Assembly: GCF_009757775.1 (NCBI RefSeq)
Contig: NZ_RHLK01000003.1
Location: 186,001 to 250,000 of the forward strand
Origin: Paenibacillus lutrae
GTDB lineage: Bacteria; Bacillota; Bacilli; Paenibacillales; NBRC-103111
Direction: 5' to 3'
DNA length: 64,000 nucleotides
A program made the translations under genes and the position numbers. Numbering within the stretch: position 1 is the first letter of the stretch; every line of letters starts with the position of its first letter. The notes under the pieces are model-generated. The model was not told the origin of the DNA, searched no databases, and saw only the letters and a program-made list of their open reading frames with translations. Shown in pieces: positions 26,343 to 34,388 of the stretch.

Positions 26343-28227
26343 TAGAAGCCCCTCCGCTCTGTTCCGGTTTTTTCAACACAACGGACATGACTGATGCCTG
26401 TCCTTTTTTAACGGACTTGTATGGAGCAAAGCTCCAAGATTTCACCCGGTCCGAATTCGTAATTACCATAGGAGTCGCAAGCGATTTCGCATGTTTTTTG
26501 ACCTGACTTAAATTAAAACGGATAAGCAGCTGCCCGGCTTCGACTTCATCTCCCGGTTGAACCTGAGCCTGGAAAAAGCCTTCCGACAGACTCGACGTAT
26601 CGATGCCGATATGCAGCAGAACTTCAAGTCCTTCCTCCGTTTGAATCCCCAGCGCGTGCATGGTCGGATAAATATGCATCACTTTACCGGATACCGGCGA
26701 GAGCAGTTCCCCCTTTTCAGGGATAAAGGCTACTCCGTTTCCTACAATTTTACCCGCAAAAATACGGTCCGGCACTTCATCAAGCGGTATCATGCGGCCT
26801 GCAACCGGTGAACTGAACAGCACCAGATGTATATCTTTGCGCAGCAGCTTCATAATTTCTTCACGAATGAGTTCTGAGAACGTACCGAACACGACCTGTA
26901 CATTCCCGCCGCCCAGCCGGATAACTCCAGCTGCCCCCAGATGCTTGAGTGCGGTTATGTCCATCAGTCTGTCTGATTCAAGCGTAAGCCTCAGCCGGGT
27001 GATACAGGCTTCGATTTTTTTGATATTGCCCTTGCCCCCCAGCGCTTCCACGATCAGCGGAGCCCGATAGGGAATATCGCCCGCCCACTCTTCCAGAGAG
27101 GAACCTTCTTCCCTCCCGGGAGTCGGTATCCGGTAGCGTCTGATTGCATAACGGAAAAGCACATAGTAGATGAGGCCAAAAACAAGACCGATCGGAATCA
27201 GCATCCATCCATTTGTAGACAAGTGCTCGTTAATGACAAAATCGATAGCCCCGGCCGAATACGAGAAACCATGGCTAATGTTAAGGGCATAAGCGATCCA
27301 CATGGCAAACCCAGACAATATCGCATGAATTACGAATAGAAACGGCGCCACGAACAAAAACGCAAACTCAATGGGTTCTGTCACTCCTGTCAGGAAGGAG
27401 GTAAGCGCAGCAGTCAGAAAGGTGATGCGTACACTCGGCTTAAGATCTTCACGAGCTTCGTGAATAATGGCAAAAGCAATAGCAGGCAGCGCAAACATCA
27501 TAATCGGGTATAAACCGGCCATATAGGCCCCCGCTGCAGGATCTCCCGCGAAGAAACGGGGAAGATCACCATAGACCATTTCTCCACTCGGCTTCTCAAA
27601 GGCACCGAGCTGAAACCAGAAAAAATTGTTTAGAATGTAGTGCAGACCTGAGGGTACCAGCAGCCTGTGGGCAATTCCGTACAAAAACGTGCCAAAGCCA
27701 CCCAGGCTGAGTACCCAGGCTGTTAATTGCTCCATCCCATTTTCCAGATGGGGACCGATTGTGATCATGAGGGAAGACAAAACGAGTGTAATCGCACCCA
27801 TGATCAGCGGAACGATACGGGGCCCGCCAAAAAACTGAACCGATTCCGGGAGTTTGATATGCTTACAGCGGTTATACGCGACAGCAGACAAGAGCCCGAT
27901 CAATATTCCACCCGCTACCCCAAGCTGAAAAGCTTCTCCGAGCTGGTGCTGGGTTAATTCTGTAAAAAGGAAATAGCTCATGAGTGCGGAAATACCGGCG
28001 ATTCCGGCATTCTCAGTCAAACCCAGCGCAACTCCGACGGCAAACACCAGCGGGAGAAACTTAAAGATCGTATAGCCCGCGAGAAGTATCATTTCACCGA
28101 GAGAAGCTGCTCCTATACTTTCCCATGGCAGGATTCCCAAGCGGATAAGCACCGCGGCAACAGGGAGCGTGATCATCGGAAGCATCAATGAACGCCCGAA
28201 CTGCTGCAAATTTCCCATCCAGTTCAA
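26335..28227 (-). CDS. PTS EIICBA permease, glucose/N-acetylglucosamine family
   Basis: 630 residues with three fused parts. EIIC (1-370) has about ten membrane segments with RLLVPSGLHYILNNFFWFQ and GVTEPIEFAF. EIIB (about 390-465) has the phospho-Cys motif IEACITRLRLTL. EIIA (about 485-615) has the phospho-His motif VLLHIGIDTSSL. It imports and phosphorylates a hexose, with N-acetylglucosamine favoured by domain order and length similar to NagE; glucose or glucosamine are possible. The start is TTG 28227, eleven bases after GAGGAGG; the ATG at 28218 is further from it. A good promoter lies immediately upstream. Confidence 0.88.
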   Translation of the reverse strand: MNWMGNLQQFGRSLMLPMITLPVAAVLIRLGILPWESIGAASLGEMILLAGYTIFKFLPLVFAVGVALGLTENAGIAGISALMSYFLFTELTQHQLGEAFQLGVAGGILIGLLSAVAYNRCKHIKLPESVQFFGGPRIVPLIMGAITLVLSSLMITIGPHLENGMEQLTAWVLSLGGFGTFLYGIAHRLLVPSGLHYILNNFFWFQLGAFEKPSGEMVYGDLPRFFAGDPAAGAYMAGLYPIMMFALPAIAFAIIHEAREDLKPSVRITFLTAALTSFLTGVTEPIEFAFLFVAPFLFVIHAILSGFAMWIAYALNISHGFSYSAGAIDFVINEHLSTNGWMLIPIGLVFGLIYYVLFRYAIRRYRIPTPGREEGSSLEEWAGDIPYRAPLIVEALGGKGNIKKIEACITRLRLTLESDRLMDITALKHLGAAGVIRLGGGNVQVVFGTFSELIREEIMKLLRKDIHLVLFSSPVAGRMIPLDEVPDRIFAGKIVGNGVAFIPEKGELLSPVSGKVMHIYPTMHALGIQTEEGLEVLLHIGIDTSSLSEGFFQAQVQPGDEVEAGQLLIRFNLSQVKKHAKSLATPMVITNSDRVKSWSFAPYKSVKKGQASVMSVVLKKPEQSGGASND

Positions 28228-28254
28228 ATTCGATCCAGCCTCCTCTCTCTTTCG

Positions 28255-28283
28255 ATCCTAATGGCTCTTGGAGTTTTTGTCAA
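28255..28283 (-). promoter_or_regulatory. promoter for the EIICBA-EI operon
   Basis: On the minus strand TTGACA (complement of 28278-28283) and TAGGAT (complement of 28255-28260) are 17 bases apart. The -35 abuts the T run of the preceding terminator. Confidence 0.75.
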
Positions 28284-28316
28284 AAAAAATAAGCAGGTCC
28301 GAGGACCTGCTTATTG
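28281..28316 (-). terminator. terminator of the repeat-protein gene
   Basis: A 13-bp hairpin AATAAGCAGGTCC / GGACCTGCTTATT followed on the minus strand by eight T. It insulates the EIICBA promoter from the gene upstream. Confidence 0.9.
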
Positions 28317-28342
28317 ACCGTCTCTATTCAAGAGGTACTCTC

Positions 28343-29065
28343 TTAGAACGTGCCTGTTGTATAGGGCAGTCCGGAACCCTGGCGGCCGGAAGCGGCGTTA
28401 TTGGAGTATCCGCCTGCGAATTGGCTTTGCGAAGGAGTCTGGGAATCCGACGTCAGGTAGCTGTCATGGGCCGGCTGGTCACCACGGTAGTTAGCTGTGT
28501 GGTAGGACTGTGGGGATACTTGCTGGGTGTAGCTTTGACCGCCGTAACCTTGAGAAGCAAAGTTCTGGGAAGCGTTATTCTGCGCACCGTACGATTGAGC
28601 GCCGTAAGAAGCTTGCGCATAGCCTTGCTGCGATGGAGTTTGGGAATCCGAACGCAGGTAGCTGTCATGGCCCGGTTGGTCGCCACGGTAGTTAGCCGTG
28701 TGGAACGATTGCGGCGAAGCAAACTGCTGCTGGCCATAGCTTTGACCTTGAGCGATGTAACCTTGATTTCCAAAGTTCTGGGAACCATATGACTGGTTCT
28801 GGCCGAAAGAAGCGTAGCTTTGCTGAGCCGGAGTTTGAGAATCCGAACGCAGGTAGCTGTCATGGCCCGGTTGGTCGCCGCGGTAATTAGCCGTGTGGAA
28901 AGACTGCGCCTGCGGGTTCTGGAAACTGTTATTGCTGTACTGGGAATTCTGGAATTGATTTTGGCCATATGAAGATTGAACATAACCCGTTGGCTGAAAT
29001 TTGTTCTGGTTCTGGTACTGGGATTGGGAGCCGATTCCAGCTTGGTTCTGGTACTGATTGTACAT
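28343..29065 (-). CDS. Gln/Ser/Tyr/Asn-rich protein with three HTANYRGDQP repeats
   Basis: 240 residues, no signal peptide or membrane segment, and very few hydrophobic residues. Three copies of a conserved block (HTANYRGDQPGHDSYLRSDS plus QTP) are separated by low-complexity linkers rich in Q, S, Y, G and N, with a period of about 65 residues. The composition resembles a disordered or prion-like protein and is loosely reminiscent of gamma-type small acid-soluble spore proteins, but the repeat motif is not the SASP one. The ATG at 29065 has GGAGGAAC upstream and a strong terminator follows, so it is a genuine single-gene unit. Function unknown. Confidence 0.8.
   Translation of the reverse strand: MYNQYQNQAGIGSQSQYQNQNKFQPTGYVQSSYGQNQFQNSQYSNNSFQNPQAQSFHTANYRGDQPGHDSYLRSDSQTPAQQSYASFGQNQSYGSQNFGNQGYIAQGQSYGQQQFASPQSFHTANYRGDQPGHDSYLRSDSQTPSQQGYAQASYGAQSYGAQNNASQNFASQGYGGQSYTQQVSPQSYHTANYRGDQPAHDSYLTSDSQTPSQSQFAGGYSNNAASGRQGSGLPYTTGTF
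28434..28903 (-). repeat. three tandem ~74-base coding repeats
   Basis: Near-identical blocks at 28434-28507, 28635-28708 and 28830-28903 encode the HTANYRGDQP units. Spacing is 201 and 195 bases. Protein identity is almost complete between the two upstream units, with a few changes in the third (PAHDSYLTSDS). Confidence 0.85.
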
Positions 29066-29267
29066 GCGGAAGTTCCTCCTTCAGGGGAATGAAAAGTCTT
29101 CCAGACAAGCCTATCCTTGTTCTGGAGCCTCCCCTATTGTTTGCAGCTCCCGTGCAAATTATGATCTTCTTTTCAAAAAAAATCATTAAAAATGAACCCG
29201 CAGACCAAAGAAGAATCTCCGGTTACGGGCTCATGTATTTCGATTCGATTAAAAATTGAGTTGGATG

Positions 29268-29693
29268 TTACACGCCTCTAGGATTCAAGACGGCATCTTC
29301 CACCTTGATACAGCGATCCATAATAACTTCGAGACCGCCTTGTCTGCAGATCGACGCCGCTTCCTCGTTATATACTCCCTGCTGCAGCCAGAATACTTTG
29401 GCGCCTTTGCGAACGGCATCCTCCGCTATAGGAACCACAGTTTCGCTGCGACGGAATACGTTCACGAGATCGATTTCTTCCGGGATATCATCGAGGGAAG
29501 CATAACACTTCTCCCCAAGGATTCGGTCTGCATTCGGATTGACCGGAATAATCCGGTATCCTCTGGCCTGCATAGCGGCAGCAACCATGTGGGAGACTCT
29601 ATCCGGATTATCGGAAAGACCGACTACAGCGATTGCCCCAGCGTTTGCCAGTATCTCTTTGATTCGTTCGCGCGAAGGATTCTCGAAAGTCAT
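29268..29693 (-). CDS. CoA-binding domain protein (YneT type)
   Basis: 141 residues forming one Rossmann-like CoA-binding domain, as at the N-terminus of succinyl-CoA synthetase alpha. Visible are AIAVVGLSDNPDRVSHMVA, IIPVNPNADRILGEKCYASL, VNVFRRSETV and FWLQQGVYNEEA. Such stand-alone domains are common in Bacillales and their role is unclear. ATG 29693 is chosen with AAGGGA upstream; the in-frame GTG at 29702 sits against that site. Cytosolic, apparently monocistronic. Confidence 0.85.
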   Translation of the reverse strand: MTFENPSRERIKEILANAGAIAVVGLSDNPDRVSHMVAAAMQARGYRIIPVNPNADRILGEKCYASLDDIPEEIDLVNVFRRSETVVPIAEDAVRKGAKVFWLQQGVYNEEAASICRQGGLEVIMDRCIKVEDAVLNPRGV

Positions 29694-29746
29694 GACACAC
29701 ACTTCCCTTCCAAATGGTTGAGCTTTAGATTCAACACCATTGTGCC

Positions 29747-30571
29747 TTAGTCAGCTGAATAAGACAAGCCCTGCTTCCCCATCGCTTCCCATACACGGAT
29801 GAACTGTTTCTTATCGATACGGAGATTCTTCGTCCCGTCCCACGGATCATTTACATACACGGCCGTTTCATCATAGCCGACCATTAATACCGCGTGCTCG
29901 GAAAAAGTGGTCCGGATCATACCGATCGAGGTGTTCCAATCCGTCCAATTCGTAGGCATCCCGAACCCGATTGTGGTCCAGACCACCACAGGACGGCCTT
30001 CCGATACATGCTGCTCGTAGCTATCGAATGATTTACCGGTCAGGTCAATCGCGGAGGGCACGTGCTGCTGAAGAAGCGGAAATAAACCTTTGTGATAAAT
30101 GCCGAAACCTTTGGATTTACCCGTAGCATCCCCTACATACCCGATGTTGGGGTGACCCCATGATTGAATAGAGGAACCGTCCTTGGTCCATACAATCGGA
30201 GTGGTGTCTTTGGGCATTTGATCATACAACGTCATTTTATCGATTTGTATCCCTTTATATTGCAGCAGCATGGCCAAGGACGTCACTTCACAGCCCGAAG
30301 GGAGCTCGGGTTTCTGCGCTATAACGGGTGCGTCCAGCAAAACCTTGGATTTTCTTTCTTGAACCGCTGCGGCAATTGGCTGGGGCGGCTCCGGTACGGG
30401 CGGGGTCTCCTCCGGTTTCGCATCGATAGCCATTACCGTCTGAACATCTTGTCCTGTTATTTTGGCGTACAGCATTACGGACATGAAGCCCCCGGAAAAT
30501 AACAGTCCGAGGATAACGAAAAAACCAAGTGTGACTTTCATGCCCTGCCAAATAATACGCATCTTACTCAC
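29747..30571 (-). CDS. membrane-anchored C39-like papain-fold protein
   Basis: 274 residues: one N-terminal membrane helix (about 12-36), a Pro/Glu-rich spacer, then a peptidase C39-like domain. The catalytic Cys is in LPSGCEVTSLAMLL, the His in SEHAVLMVGYD and the Asn/Asp in VYVNDPWDG, so the triad is intact. Predicted to act outside the membrane on peptides; the substrate is unknown. It starts five bases after the aroA stop without a strong ribosome site, suggesting translational coupling. GTG 30571 or ATG 30562 could be the start. Confidence 0.82.
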   Translation of the reverse strand: MSKMRIIWQGMKVTLGFFVILGLLFSGGFMSVMLYAKITGQDVQTVMAIDAKPEETPPVPEPPQPIAAAVQERKSKVLLDAPVIAQKPELPSGCEVTSLAMLLQYKGIQIDKMTLYDQMPKDTTPIVWTKDGSSIQSWGHPNIGYVGDATGKSKGFGIYHKGLFPLLQQHVPSAIDLTGKSFDSYEQHVSEGRPVVVWTTIGFGMPTNWTDWNTSIGMIRTTFSEHAVLMVGYDETAVYVNDPWDGTKNLRIDKKQFIRVWEAMGKQGLSYSAD

Positions 30572-30575
30572 CCAT

Positions 30576-31874
30576 TCATTCGTTCGTTAATTCTATCTGC
30601 GCTCCGAGTGAAATCATATGATCGAAAAACTGAGGATACGATTTGGCTACATGGTGGGCATCACGGATGATGAGCCCTTGTTTGCTCCGCAAACCTGCTA
30701 CAGACAGAGCCATAATGACACGATGGTCATAATGCGCGTTGATTTCAACTCCGCCCTCCAGCCCTTCCGGACGTCCATGCACAATAATTTCGCTTTGACG
30801 TTCTTCTACGTTCGCTCCGGCTTTACGGAGCTCGTTGAGGAAGTCTGTAATGCGGTCACATTCTTTATAACGCAAATTCTCTACGTTATAGAAGCGGGAA
30901 GTGCCTTCCGCGAAAACAGCGGCCGCTACCATCGCCAGTACCGCATCCGTGAAGTGATCACCATCAAACTCGCCTGCCTGCAGTTTACCTGTCCCCTGCA
31001 CACGTACGATGCCATTCTCATGAGTCAGAGAGACTCCCATCGCGCGCAGGACGTCCACGCAAGCTTTCTCGCCTTGACGGCTATTCTCATCCAGACGATG
31101 CAGGGTTACATCTGACTCGGTAACGGCGGCGGCGGCAAGTATTGCCGCGGATCCCGGGTAATCTCCCTGCACGATATATTCCTTGGCTTCATAAGACTGG
31201 TTACCAGGAATACGGTAATGCATAAGGTCTTCGCTGGCTTCGATGCGAATACCTGCCTGTTCAAGTACCTCCAGCGTCTGTCCGACAATAACTTTGGATT
31301 TCAAATCATGAAGAACTTCAATTTCACTGTCCTCCTCAAGCAGAGGAGTCAGGAACAACAGAGAGCTGAGGAACTGGGAGCTGACATTCCCGGATACGGT
31401 AATGCGGCCTCCACGAGGTTGTCCCCCTTTAATAGTTATCGGCAGACGGCCTTCATTATGTTCGACTTTTACATTCATTTGTTCCAAAGCATGGATGAGA
31501 TCCAAATGCGGACGCTTGCCGAGCGACTCGGGATATTTATTAATAAACGTTACTTCACTCTGGCAGAGAGCTGCCGTAGACATCAGGAAGCGCAGTACAG
31601 CCCCCGCGTTACCGACGTTAAGTTCTTCTATCGGCTGAGGCTTTTTGCCGAAACCCTTAATGACGATCTTATGCTCATCTTCTTCGAGAACGGCGCCAAG
31701 ATCGCGTATACAGCGGCGCATGGCGTCACTGTCCTCGCTGTGGGCCGGGAACCGGACCGTGCTTGTCCCGTCAGCCAGAGCTGCGAGAAGCAGATACCGG
31801 GTGGTGTAATTTTTAGAAGAAAGGGCCTGAATTTCACCCTGAAGTTTAGGTGTAGCCGTTACGATCGCTTTCAT
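30576..31874 (-). CDS. aroA: 3-phosphoshikimate 1-carboxyvinyltransferase (EPSP synthase), atypical
   Basis: 432 residues, full length. It joins shikimate-3-phosphate and PEP in the chorismate pathway. Conserved elements include SGNVSSQFLSSLL, ENLRYKECDRI, YDHRVIMALSVAG and AKSYPQFF. Three classical sites deviate: the usual GSKS is SSKNYTTR (Ser to Asn), and GNAGTAMRPL reads GNAGAVLRFL, so the equivalents of Thr97 and Pro101 are Ala and Phe. It is followed by a C39-like gene and lies 1.4 kb from aroK rather than in a full aro operon. It may be a second, divergent AroA or a family member with changed function. Confidence 0.85.
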   Translation of the reverse strand: MKAIVTATPKLQGEIQALSSKNYTTRYLLLAALADGTSTVRFPAHSEDSDAMRRCIRDLGAVLEEDEHKIVIKGFGKKPQPIEELNVGNAGAVLRFLMSTAALCQSEVTFINKYPESLGKRPHLDLIHALEQMNVKVEHNEGRLPITIKGGQPRGGRITVSGNVSSQFLSSLLFLTPLLEEDSEIEVLHDLKSKVIVGQTLEVLEQAGIRIEASEDLMHYRIPGNQSYEAKEYIVQGDYPGSAAILAAAAVTESDVTLHRLDENSRQGEKACVDVLRAMGVSLTHENGIVRVQGTGKLQAGEFDGDHFTDAVLAMVAAAVFAEGTSRFYNVENLRYKECDRITDFLNELRKAGANVEERQSEIIVHGRPEGLEGGVEINAHYDHRVIMALSVAGLRSKQGLIIRDAHHVAKSYPQFFDHMISLGAQIELTNE

Positions 31875-31987
31875 AATATTCTCTCCTTTTATTCGATCTA
31901 TCTATTTAAATTTAATATAACCGTATGTAGATAAGATGTAGGTTGGACGAGTATCTCCTCACTATTACGTGGAGCCAGTCAGACTGG

Positions 31988-32344
31988 TTAGATATGATAG
32001 CCCGCGTAAGCAAGCAGAATCCCGAATGTGTAAGTAACCCCTGTATAAAGCAGCCAGACAAGCATCAATCTCTGTTTCAGCAGCTTTATGCTTTCCAGCT
32101 TCAAAGTAGAAAAGGTTGTAAACGCGCCTATAAAACCAGTTCCCATCCACAGGACAAATGTTTCAGCAGATACATGGCCAGCGAGATACCCCAATAGGAA
32201 AGAGCCCAGCAAATTAACGGTTAACGTTCCATAAGGAAAGGCTGATGCATAACGGGCATGTATCCATCCGGCCAGTTTATAACGGCAGACAGCACCTGCA
32301 AAACCGCCGGAACCTACAAGCAGAAGTTTGATCCATATACTCAC
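31988..32344 (-). CDS. crcB: CrcB/Fluc fluoride channel subunit (second of pair)
   Basis: 118 residues, four membrane helices. Fluc motifs are visible: GSGGFAGAVCRYKLAG, YGTLTVNLLGSFLLGYLAG and GFIGAFTTFSTLKLES. Fluc proteins are dual-topology dimers that let F- out of the cell; in Bacillales two genes usually encode a heterodimer of opposite orientation. Its ATG overlaps the stop of the upstream crcB by four bases. Confidence 0.92.
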   Translation of the reverse strand: MSIWIKLLLVGSGGFAGAVCRYKLAGWIHARYASAFPYGTLTVNLLGSFLLGYLAGHVSAETFVLWMGTGFIGAFTTFSTLKLESIKLLKQRLMLVWLLYTGVTYTFGILLAYAGYHI

Positions 32345-32721
32345 GCCCGGTCCACTTCCTTCCTTTTACCGGCCGCAGCCATACCAACCCAGGTAAAAAG
32401 AAGTCCGCCCCACAAGCTCACGAGACCGTAAACAACTGCGATACCGGTTCGTCCGCTTGCTGCAAGCTGCACGATCTCGAGGCTAAAGGCCGAGAATGTA
32501 GTAAAAGCTCCGATGAATCCTGCCGTTACGGCTATACGCAAGTCCGGCTTCCAGTTAACGAGTACGGCCGTACTCAAATAACCCAGCAGGAGACATCCCA
32601 GTAAATTGCATGCAAGCGTCCCCCAGGGAAAGCGGCCGGGACCTTCATTCCATAGGAAAGACAAGCTATAGCGGCTAAGCGCTCCCGCAAATCCCGCTAA
32701 ACCAATGTAAATCACTTTCAT
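32341..32721 (-). CDS. crcB: CrcB/Fluc fluoride channel subunit (first of pair)
   Basis: 126 residues with the same four-helix architecture: GLAGFAGALSRYSLSF, WGTLACNLLGCLLLGYLS and GFIGAFTTFSAFSLE. It ends in a basic tail (GKRKEVDRA). Together with the overlapping downstream copy it should form the heteromeric fluoride exporter. I looked for a fluoride riboswitch upstream and could not fit one. Confidence 0.92.
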   Translation of the reverse strand: MKVIYIGLAGFAGALSRYSLSFLWNEGPGRFPWGTLACNLLGCLLLGYLSTAVLVNWKPDLRIAVTAGFIGAFTTFSAFSLEIVQLAASGRTGIAVVYGLVSLWGGLLFTWVGMAAAGKRKEVDRA

Positions 32722-32796
32722 AAGCTGCTCTTCTCTCTTTGAATGAATCAGATGATTGCCTTGCTGTTAGGGCCATGATCCTTGCCAAACCTTCGT

Positions 32797-32825
32797 TTGA
32801 CTTGCTTCTGGCAGTTTTGTATAGT
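32797..32825 (+). promoter_or_regulatory. promoter for the rhodanese gene
   Basis: TTGACT (32797-32802) and TATAGT (32820-32825) are 17 bases apart; the expected start near 32832 leaves a short leader before ATG 32859. Confidence 0.75.
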
Positions 32826-32858
32826 ACAAGAAAACGAATCAGGGAGGTTCCGCTTATT

Positions 32859-33152
32859 ATGAACATTATCCAACCATCCGAACTTAAAGCAAGATTAGCT
32901 GCAGGTGAGCCACTATCCGTTATTGATGTGCGGGAAAACGAAGAAGTTGCCGCAGGAATGATCGCAGGAGCAAAGTCAATTCCGCTGACCGAAATTCATA
33001 CACGCTTGCACGAAATTCCCAAAGAAGGCAAAGTTATTCTCGTATGCCGGAGCGGTAACCGCAGCGGCAAAGCCTATGCTTTTCTGGAAACTCAAGGTTT
33101 CAAGAACCTCAAAAATATGGATGGCGGCATGCTGGCCTGGGATGAATTGTAG
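32859..33152 (+). CDS. single-domain rhodanese-like sulfurtransferase
   Basis: 97 residues, one rhodanese domain. SVIDVRENEEVAAGMIAGAKSIPL and the active-site loop VCRSGNRSGKA (nucleophilic Cys about residue 68) are typical, followed by NMDGGMLAW. It carries persulfide sulfur in transfer reactions. ATG 32859 has AGGGAGG upstream and a well-placed promoter, so the longer in-frame reading from 32739 is not used. Confidence 0.9.
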   Translation: MNIIQPSELKARLAAGEPLSVIDVRENEEVAAGMIAGAKSIPLTEIHTRLHEIPKEGKVILVCRSGNRSGKAYAFLETQGFKNLKNMDGGMLAWDEL

Positions 33153-33233
33153 AACCGGCAACTTGCCCATTAAAACCACCTGCTAAACACCGCAGCTATA
33201 ACAGTTCATAATCAGATAGCCGCACCCGTTGAA

Positions 33234-33782
33234 TCAACCTGAAAGCAACTCTTCTTCATGCTCGTCTTCTCTCCACTCCTTCAGGATGCAATTGACAATC
33301 TCAACGACGGACAATGAGGTTGTATCGATTGTCAAATCCGCAAAGGAATAAGCATCCTGACGAAGCTGGAGCATGGTGCGCACCCTCTCTTCCACGTCTC
33401 CTTGCAGAAGCGGCCTGTTCTGGTCATTTTGTACACGTTCTACAATGGTTTCAACCGATGCCGTCAGTGCCGTTACAAAGCCATTATTACCCATTAGTTT
33501 GCGATTCGTTTCAGCTAGAACGGCACCGCCGCCTGTTGATACGACTTGATCTCGGCCAGCCAGAACTTCTTCGATGACCTCACGCTCCAAACTGCGGAAG
33601 TAAGCCTCTCCGTGAGCGGCGAACAGATCCGGTATGGACATGCCCGCCTTCTTTACAATTTCTTCATCTGTGTCCACCATCCGCCACCCTAGATCTTCAG
33701 CCAGCTTCAAGCCCACAGTTGACTTACCCGTGCCCATAAAACCGATCAGCACAAGGTTTTTCATTTTGGAATCTATGCTCAT
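33234..33782 (-). CDS. aroK: shikimate kinase
   Basis: 182 residues. It phosphorylates shikimate in the fifth step of the chorismate pathway. The Walker A is GFMGTGKST, shikimate contacts are DTDEEIVKK, FRSLEREV and STGGGAVL, and the lid is QNRPLL. A short acidic tail (EDEHEEELLSG) follows. It is monocistronic on this strand, 1.4 kb from the atypical aroA. Confidence 0.93.
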   Translation of the reverse strand: MSIDSKMKNLVLIGFMGTGKSTVGLKLAEDLGWRMVDTDEEIVKKAGMSIPDLFAAHGEAYFRSLEREVIEEVLAGRDQVVSTGGGAVLAETNRKLMGNNGFVTALTASVETIVERVQNDQNRPLLQGDVEERVRTMLQLRQDAYSFADLTIDTTSLSVVEIVNCILKEWREDEHEEELLSG

Positions 33783-33950
33783 CCTGGTCTTCTTTCCTCT
33801 CTCGGGTATAACTTTCCACTATCATATCACAGCAAAAGCCAGGGATGAATACAATTTCAGTCAAAATCATATTGTATAGTGAATAATCCGCTACTTTTCA
33901 AGTTAAGATGATAAGTACAGATCCAGTAGAGTACAAGGAGCGATGTCCAT

Positions 33951-34250
33951 TTGATCCCTCGTCCGCAAATGCCAAAGCCGGGTTGGAACGCATCCGAACG
34001 GCTGCAAGTCATGCTACAGCCCGCTTATATGTTATGCAGGAATGATGTAGTCTGGGCGCTTGAATTTATACGCAAAAAAATAGCGGAGCAGGACCCTGCC
34101 CTGCAAAGTTTATCTCAACCGAGATTACTCAAAAACTTTGAATCTTTTGCAGAGGTGTCGATGATGCTCATTCACCGAGGAAGCGGCTTTGACCAGGAAG
34201 CGGATCGGATCAAAAGCTGCTTGAAAGAAGCTGCTCACGGGCTGATCTAG
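33951..34250 (+). CDS. small uncharacterised protein
   Basis: 99 residues from a TTG start with AAGGAG ten bases upstream. It is predicted helical, with Pro-rich beginning (MIPRPQMPKPGW), then AYMLCRNDVVWALEFIRKKI and a helical end. No recognised domain and no membrane segment. It converges on gndA with a strong terminator between. Real-gene support is the ribosome site and intact frame; not recognised. Confidence 0.55.
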   Translation: MIPRPQMPKPGWNASERLQVMLQPAYMLCRNDVVWALEFIRKKIAEQDPALQSLSQPRLLKNFESFAEVSMMLIHRGSGFDQEADRIKSCLKEAAHGLI

Positions 34251-34347
34251 CAGCAGCTCCTGGATGAAATGCTTAGGGCTATTCGTTGTCAGATAAAATC
34301 GGCCCGGGAATGCCATGGTATCCGGTTGGGCTCCAAATGAACGAACG

Positions 34348-34379
34348 CAAAAAGGAGCCCTCTTCGGGCTCCTTTTGCA
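34348..34379. terminator. bidirectional terminator before gndA's end
   Basis: GCAAAAAGGAGCCC / GGGCTCCTTTTGC with a TCTTC loop; A and T runs on both sides, ten bases from the gndA stop. Confidence 0.9.
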
Positions 34380-34388
34380 TTAAGACTA

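Noticed and set aside
32722-32796. possible fluoride riboswitch before crcB
   Set aside because: There is an imperfect hairpin (GATCATGGCC / GGCAATCATC), but the conserved GGxGAUG and UGAUG elements and pseudoknot strands of the crcB motif are not present.
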